Of a stretch of DNA of 64,000 bases, positions 59,062 through 64,000 are shown piece by piece (the stretch's first letter is position 1; every line of letters begins with the position of its first letter). This DNA is from Isoetes taiwanensis. Its lineage: Eukaryota > Streptophyta > Lycopodiopsida > Isoetales > Isoetaceae. The stretch spans positions 20,449,018 to 20,513,017 of the forward strand of contig JAJEKV010000020.1 in NCBI GenBank assembly GCA_021234155.1, read 5' to 3'. Position numbers and translations under genes: made by a program. Under the pieces are notes generated by a model. It did no database searches. It was not told where the DNA came from and saw nothing but the letters and a program-made list of their open reading frames with translations.

Positions 59062-60110
59062 TCTGCCAAGTGACTGATATGCGCGTCAACCTGGCCAAGA
59101 CTAAGGTGGTTTTCATATCATCTTCACGTCAGCCGAGGATCCCCTCCTTCAGTTACCAAGGGCAGAATGTGGAAGTAGCATCCACATACAAATATTTGGG
59201 AGTGGAGTTTCCTTCTACTATGCACTGGGACACATCCATACGGTTATGAGTGACGGCGGGCTGGAAGGCACTATATGCAATGCAAAACAATATTCATAGA
59301 GTGGAGATGTATGATTGGGCCCACCAGTCACACCTGTTCAATGTCTTAGTGGAGCCTATCTTTTTATACGGGATTGAAGTATGGGGCCCTGTAGTATCCC
59401 TCGCTACTTGGATTGACTTGGAGCAAAAGTGCGTAAAAGCCTTCTTAGTAATGAAAGCACTAGGTGAAGTCCACAGTCCCATATCAAATTCTACTGTAGG
59501 AGACAGGATTCTTGCCTCTTCAGAGGGCGGCCCTTGATCGCCACATTGTCTATTTTCAGAAGGTGATCAATATGGACGATGCTCGTCTCCCTAAACTAGC
59601 TTATATCATAGCAATGGGGCCGCAACGCCTCAAGGCCTGCTGGAGGGAAAAGAGAGCTCAATGGTTGGCTAGATGGAATGTGCAGGAGCACAGGCGCATA
59701 CATGCGCAAACAGAGGCAGACCGCCATAGCTTGAGGCAAGCTTTGGGATGCCAATGCCCTTGAACATGTCAAGACAGCACATTACCAGCGCCACATAAAT
59801 TCCACATTGGAACAAGGCCCGCAATGCTACCTGCGTACCCACTTGCCCATGAAAAGGCGTAGACTCATTGCCTCCATTCGCACAGGGGCACATCATCTTC
59901 GAATTGAGACGGGCAGATGGATTGGCGAGCCACGCCAGGATAGGCTCTGTCAATGCTGCCAAATGGGAGTCATTGAGGATGAATCTCATACCCTTCAAAG
60001 TTGCCCAGCATATGATCAAATCCGGGCGCGCTATGCTGAGTTGGTCAGGCCTGGCCAGCCGTTACATGTGACATTGAGCACAGCATCCGTACGGGTGCTG
60101 GGATCATACC
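59060..60110 (+). pseudogene. LINE-A ORF2 C-terminal part, frameshifted
   Basis: Readable pieces are DMRVNLAKTKVVFIS and STYKYLGVEF (59077-59220), a stop at about 59248, FLYGIEVWGPVVS (59361), LPKLAYIIAMGPQRLKACW (59590) and the C-terminus RLIASIRTGAHHLRIETGRW with CQCCQMGVIEDESHTLQSC (59850-60000). At least two shifts and two stops occur. The relic at 37081-37712 is its homologue. Confidence 0.75.
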
Positions 60111-60155
60111 TTCAGGAGGTTATGGACATGCGAGATCAGCTATGTCCTCGGGCAC

Positions 60156-60273
60156 ATACTGCCACGGTTTTTCCCTCGAAAACCCTTCGGGGCGGGGGTT
60201 TCTTATTACTGCCACGGTTTTTCCCTCGAAAACCCTTCGGGGCGGGGGTTTCTTTTAACCCGGACAGTAATAA
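60156..60273 (+). repeat. CGAAAACCC hairpin in LINE-A 3' UTR, core duplicated in tandem
   Basis: A 50-bp unit starting ATACTGCCACGG / ATTACTGCCACGG occurs twice (60156-60205 and 60206-60255). Outer stem TTATTACTG (60203-60211) pairs with CAGTAATAA (60265-60273), and CGG with CCG. The core is CCCTCGAAAACCC-TTCG-GGGCGGGGGTTTC. The outer stem is unlike the HAE ones but paired over nine bases. Confidence 0.75.
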
Positions 60274-61424
60274 GTTTATTGTGCTCCTTCTGGGTCCCAT
60301 AGGCCGATTGGTCTCAGTGGACGATAAAAAATCATTCTCATTCTCATTCTCATTCTTATCAGAAGCTAACTATTGATGTCACAGTTGTTGGAAGCTTAGC
60401 CAAACATACAATTGCAGACATAGAAGAAGACTTCTTAGTAGATCAACCACTTGATCTTAACAGAAGCCGGATGGATAGCAAGGGATACCCAATAATCCCA
60501 GATTATTGCTGCAAGGAGGACAGCCATTTAGTAGAGCTTCGAGGTGCTGTAAAAGGTGACATGTTTAGAGGTTTGCATATGAAACGCTGTGTTGACGGAA
60601 CTGACCTTGCCCGAGCATTGGACTTCCAAAAAAAATTTGCAAAAGGGCTAATTAGTTGCATGAACAGCAAGCTTGAAGAAGTTGAGATATTATCCAAGAT
60701 GCGAATATTGTCACCAATGAATTTTCCTTCAGGTAGGGTGGCTCTTCGAGCATTTGGTCACGCTGAAATCGAGCAGCTTGCTGATTTTTACAGCAGGACC
60801 TTGGTGGTAGATGGGACTGAAATTAAGGGACTTATTAAGAAGAAGGAATTTGAAACAGAATTCAGAAGGTGGAAGCTTCAGACAGCACAAGAATGGGCTG
60901 GAAAAAGCTTTCTAGATTATTGGCAGATGATACGAGGGAATGAATTATGGAAGGATGATTTTCCAGAATTGGTGAAGGTAGCAACAATTGGTATGGTGCA
61001 ATGTTCCAGCACAACATAATGTGAGTGAGGCTTTAGCAGAATGAACGTCATTAAAACAACCCGTAGGAATAAGTTGAAAATTGATGAACTTGATACTCTC
61101 ATGAGGATTTCATTGGTGGGTTCTGATGTGGAAGACTATAATTTTGATAGGAGCTATAAGATTTGTGGAGAGAGTGCTAATTACAGGCACATTTTCACTA
61201 CATTTGGTACAAAACGCCAGCGACGACATGAGAAAGATAATGAGGATTTTGAAGATGATAGATGAGAAAAAATGAAACTATTGAATTGCCTATATACTTT
61301 GTAGGAAAATTTCCGATGCAATAAAAATTTTCTAGGAAAATGCCTGTACAATTTTTGAATTGCCTATAGAATTTAAAGTTTGTAGGAATATTTCTTGTAC
61401 AAGTAAAAACTTTCCCCACCACTG

Positions 61425-61639
61425 GTGCCGTATATTGCCATCGATTCTAATGAAATGGGCATTATGATGTTCCCTAACTAGAAACTCCCTAAGTCCATAA
61501 CTAGAAATCCCCTAACATGTTAATGCTCAAATGTCTTCCACGGTCATCTAAGCAAGGCCTTAGTCCCTATTGACCACAAGAGAAAGCTTTTGAACACTCC
61601 AAGCAAAACACCATATCAGTTCATCAAATTATAAGCAAC
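61425..61639. other. Spacer between hAT-3 and the IQ-motif gene
   Basis: No feature is seen. The first eight bases, GTGCCGTA, would be the right target duplication of hAT-3 if the left end could be found. Confidence 0.35.
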
Positions 61640-62096
61640 TTATGAAGAAAATGGTAGAAAGTGAGACAATGCTTTTGAAAGGCATTCGCTAGCTATTTCT
61701 TGAATGACTATATTCTCTCGAGAGCCAGACAAGTCCTCCACTTCTTTAGGTGGCTTATCCTCAAATACATTAAGCTCTTCATACAATCCTCTATTTCGTT
61801 CCCGAAGCTGGGTCATTAATATCTGGGTAGCCCTACCCCTCAAACATCGTTGTAGTAATACAATGGCAACCCGCCTCTCCATCCGCACTATTGGAGCTAT
61901 ATCACATCTTGGTGTAAGTACTCTACGATGCTTTCCCTAGATCAATGAAATGTCGTGTCAGTGAGTATAAACATTCTATATCTAACAAAAATTACTTACA
62001 ACTTGAACAGAGTATTGCCTTTGAGAGGATCTACTATCAAGTGTTGAAAAGCTTCGTGCTTTCGATGCCCATTGTTTTCGCATAGCAGCTAGGTTG
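61640..62096 (-). CDS. Possible host gene end with IQ-like segment, CFAP91/MAATS1-like
   Basis: Last exon 61936-61640 (98 residues and stop) has RVAIVLLQRCLRGRATQILM, which resembles the IQ-like LLQRLLRGRA segment of the flagellar radial-spoke-base protein CFAP91 (MAATS1), then charged helical sequence. The intron 61937-61999 (63 bp) has a GTAAGT donor and CTAG acceptor and lies between codons. The preceding exon can be read from 62096 to 62000 (NLAAMRKQWASKARSF); upstream of it the frame is closed by stops, so its own acceptor (GCTCTAG) is a guess and more exons are expected to the right. If the assignment is right, the organism has flagellated sperm. It may also be a gene fragment: the tail is shorter than in CFAP91. 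Confidence 0.4.
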
Positions 62097-63394
62097 CTAG
62101 CAATGTCAACGTGGCCAATAGATAAGATGGATGGATAAATTTGTTGTAGATCTACAAGAAGAAAAAGAAGTCAAAATTCATTAGACGAAGTTGCATTTCA
62201 AATTTAATGAACTTGGAAAATTGACCATGGACCCTACGTTTGCTAGCTACGACATAATTTGATTAAGGTTTTGGAGATCAAACCGTTAAGTGCCAATACT
62301 CTTGAAGGCTCCCATACATGTAATGCATCGTTCTGTAAAACATAGGATTCGTACTAATAAATGGTTTTCCCAATCATGTATATGTTAGAGCTATTTTACC
62401 ATAACCATAACAAAGTAAGATCATTTTGATTGAATATTAACCCATTTTATCCTTCATAAATGAATTGGAACCAAAAGGTGATTGTTAAATTAGCTTTAGA
62501 GAAATGTGAGAATGCAGCAATAGATAAGATCTAGATATGTTTCAATATCCTACAACAATTATTATCTCATCTCGCCATATTAAAAAAGGTCACCCATACC
62601 AATTTGAATAAAATCCCATATAGATGCCCATAACTTTATTTATTTCCAAATTATCATTCAACAAATTAGAATGCATCTTGTTTATCAATTCAATCTTTTT
62701 TTTCTTGTTCTCTCAAATTGACTTATTCCTTTTTAACCAAACTTGGATAAATTGATTCTCAATACTTTTATCTTAATTCCTTCGAGAACGATGGCTCTAC
62801 CAAAAATAGGGCGTAAGATTTATTAATCTTCACTATATCAATTACACATGGCAAGGCATTTTGCATTTGAATGTGCAAGTTAAGTGAGAAGCATTTAATA
62901 TATCTAGGGGATATACAGACTGAAGTATTGATTGAAGTGGGATCCCTTCAAGGAAGTTGTTTATGTTTCGTTGAGCAAGTTTCACATTGAACAAAGTTGT
63001 TTTCTTGGTTTTTGGCTAATGACAAACGTTAACCACGTGCTAGTTTGTCATGTGCATTGGCACTCTTGATTGAACAACTTGTTCACATAAACATGATGAT
63101 GGATCTTTCTCTTTATTTTAATATATATACAATCAAGTTAGGGGATCACTCCTCCAGATGTCTCATCTTTATATTTTCTTGGTGAAAGGCACATCTCATG
63201 GTATTATCTTCGTTAAACCTCATAAGGAGTCTCAGTTTAAGCAATTGAAAAAAGGCTTTAGCACATGGGGAGGCACCAACAAAGTGATCTTCAGTTGTAT
63301 GTGATTTTGGACACACTAGTTGTATTGGGGAATGAAACCCTGAACGCCATGTAGTGACCATCGTGCATAATGTCCATCATAACTCTCTTCTCAA
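62097..63394. other. Region upstream of the IQ-motif exons, no further exon identified
   Basis: AT-rich. Further exons of the minus-strand gene would lie here, but I could not join any with confidence. A 71-codon minus-strand ORF (63146-63361) shows no family feature. Confidence 0.35.
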
Positions 63395-63885
63395 GTGTCA
63401 GAATTCAGTGACCTTTGGTGTGTTGGAAAGTTGATTTTTGGGGTCTTCCAAGGTATATTGATCATGTATTTTCTTGCTATCAGTCCTACCGGCTTTACTA
63501 TTTTATCAGCCATTATGGCAATGCGGGCTTCTTCTTCTAAAGTGGCTCTCTGCAATCTTCAATCTCGTCATTGCCAGTACCATGTGAGTATGTAGCAGTC
63601 CATAATAGTCCTTTGACTCATTCTGAGGGTCATGTGCATGAAGGAAGGGAATTTAGATTTATTACGGATGATTTCCCTCAATTGGCTTCACACGGTCATG
63701 CTTCAAATAGTTTTGTTCCTTATGTTCTTGATGTGGGTCAAGTTGCATCTTCTAGTAATGCTTTCACCCCCCTGTTCCTCCATCCACCATCTCACCCCAT
63801 GCCTTACTTTAGAGATCAGTTGCCATTGCCAACAAAAACACAAGAGAGTGGTTTAGTGATTGGATTAAGAAAGATATGTTTTTAG
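63395..63885 (+). pseudogene. Unassigned coding-like remnant at the window edge
   Basis: Overlapping frames give SSLPVPCEYVAVHNSPLTHS, HEGREFRFITDDFPQLASHG and, past 63840, REWFSDWIKKDMFLAISSAW, then ISNFLRKLQAKETQLTV running off the window. The chain of shifted frames looks like a decayed ORF, perhaps the gag-like ORF1 of a poly(A)-type LINE, but I cannot name the family. Confidence 0.25.
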
Positions 63886-64000
63886 CCATATCTTCCGCTT
63901 GGGGTTCTTGCTGCTATTGATACGATGGTTTAGAATAATAGGAAAGATATTAGTAACTTTCTTAGAAAGCTTCAGGCAAAGGAGACTCAACTAACTGTTC

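Larger units (their letters stand above)
59045..60362 (+). mobile_element. LINE-A copy: 5'-truncated, with hairpin 3' UTR and (TCATTC)n tail
   Basis: Begins inside the reverse transcriptase just after the catalytic box and runs to the 3' end. The 3' UTR contains a tandemly doubled 50-bp core hairpin and GGGTCCCATAGGCCGATTGG, then GTCTCAGTGGACGATAAAAA and (TCATTC)n at 60332-60358. It is a different LINE lineage from LINE-B, on the opposite strand. Confidence 0.8.
54476..61265 (+). pseudogene. hAT-3: hAT transposase gene split by two LINEs
   Basis: The left part (54476-55800) codes for a TTF-type zinc finger (FCEICMMDKRNTFAF, then HANCKEHKAA), a stop at 54842, and in the same frame LPLSKFDVMLKMQ. 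Further pieces give FFGIMADESTDIRYQY (DUF4371-like), FVAFRSDGARVMTGCRNEVV with SIHCLAHITNLC and LNHLVEVEKELGYDVSRL. The gene is broken at about 55805 by LINE DNA and resumes at about 60365 (60471-61019) with GRVALRAFGHAEIEQLADFY, WAGKSFLDYWQMIRG and the dimerisation block MNVIKTTRRNKLKIDELDT (61041-61265). Several stops are present. The element end CACCACTG is at 61424. hAT-1 and hAT-2 derive from the same family; the left terminus was not found. Confidence 0.75.

Noticed and set aside
55815-60362. LINE-B and LINE-A as one twin-primed, 5'-inverted insertion
   Set aside because: The two parts differ in protein sequence, 3' UTR and tail, so they are separate families joined head to head.

Overview
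The window reads as nuclear DNA of a land plant, probably a seedless one such as a fern. It is AT-rich, full of small introns and dead transposons, and has no operons. A small intron-bearing gene at 1574-1938 (-like chloroplast transit peptide, no acidic residue in the first 53 residues) points to a plant. An exon near 61.6 kb resembles the IQ-like segment of a flagellar protein (CFAP91/MAATS1 type) and hints at motile sperm; that lineage call is inference. Only these two loci look like host genes. Almost everything else is transposable-element sequence.

Layout. 0-8.4 kb: one host gene, a 5'-truncated poly(A) LINE with a 16-bp target duplication, and gene-poor DNA. 8.5-9.0 kb: a Mutator-type MITE with a 9-bp target duplication. 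9.1-12.3 kb: a decayed Helitron with an HUH Rep domain. 12.5-14.0 kb: a broken, probably transposon-borne gene. 15.8-32.1 kb: a nest of LINEs (all on the minus strand) whose ends abut (GA)n tracts; the tracts are the loops of a fold-back repeat, called E here. 32.4-36.9 kb: a PIF/Harbinger pair (Myb/SANT ORF and a broken DDE transposase). 37.1-43.0 kb: a LINE relic, another E arm and a second copy of the LINE nest. 44.1-46.8 kb: a decayed hAT transposase. 47.0-50.8 kb: a complete non-autonomous LTR retrotransposon on the minus strand. 51.2-51.8 kb: a long inverted-repeat element. 54.4-61.4 kb: a hAT transposase gene split by two LINEs, one with an uninterrupted 1056-codon ORF2. 61.6-64 kb: the possible host exons and unassigned DNA.

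The most unusual content is a family of about 1.1-kb elements, called HAE (hairpin-array element) here, present five times (26334-27409, 38199-39297, 40210-41319, 42941-43991, 48078-49176). Two insertions have clear 5-bp target duplications (GAATC, ATAAA). Four copies contain two tandem units that share a promoter-like head and a terminal link but have different bodies. The units are built from hairpins whose arms differ between copies yet remain complementary, which suggests selection on RNA or DNA structure. The longest hairpin, around a CGAAAACCC core, also sits in the 3' UTR of an otherwise unrelated LINE (LINE-A), so HAE may use the LINE-A machinery.

All family names rest on motifs read by eye. 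No search or alignment was run; boundaries without a stated target duplication are approximate.
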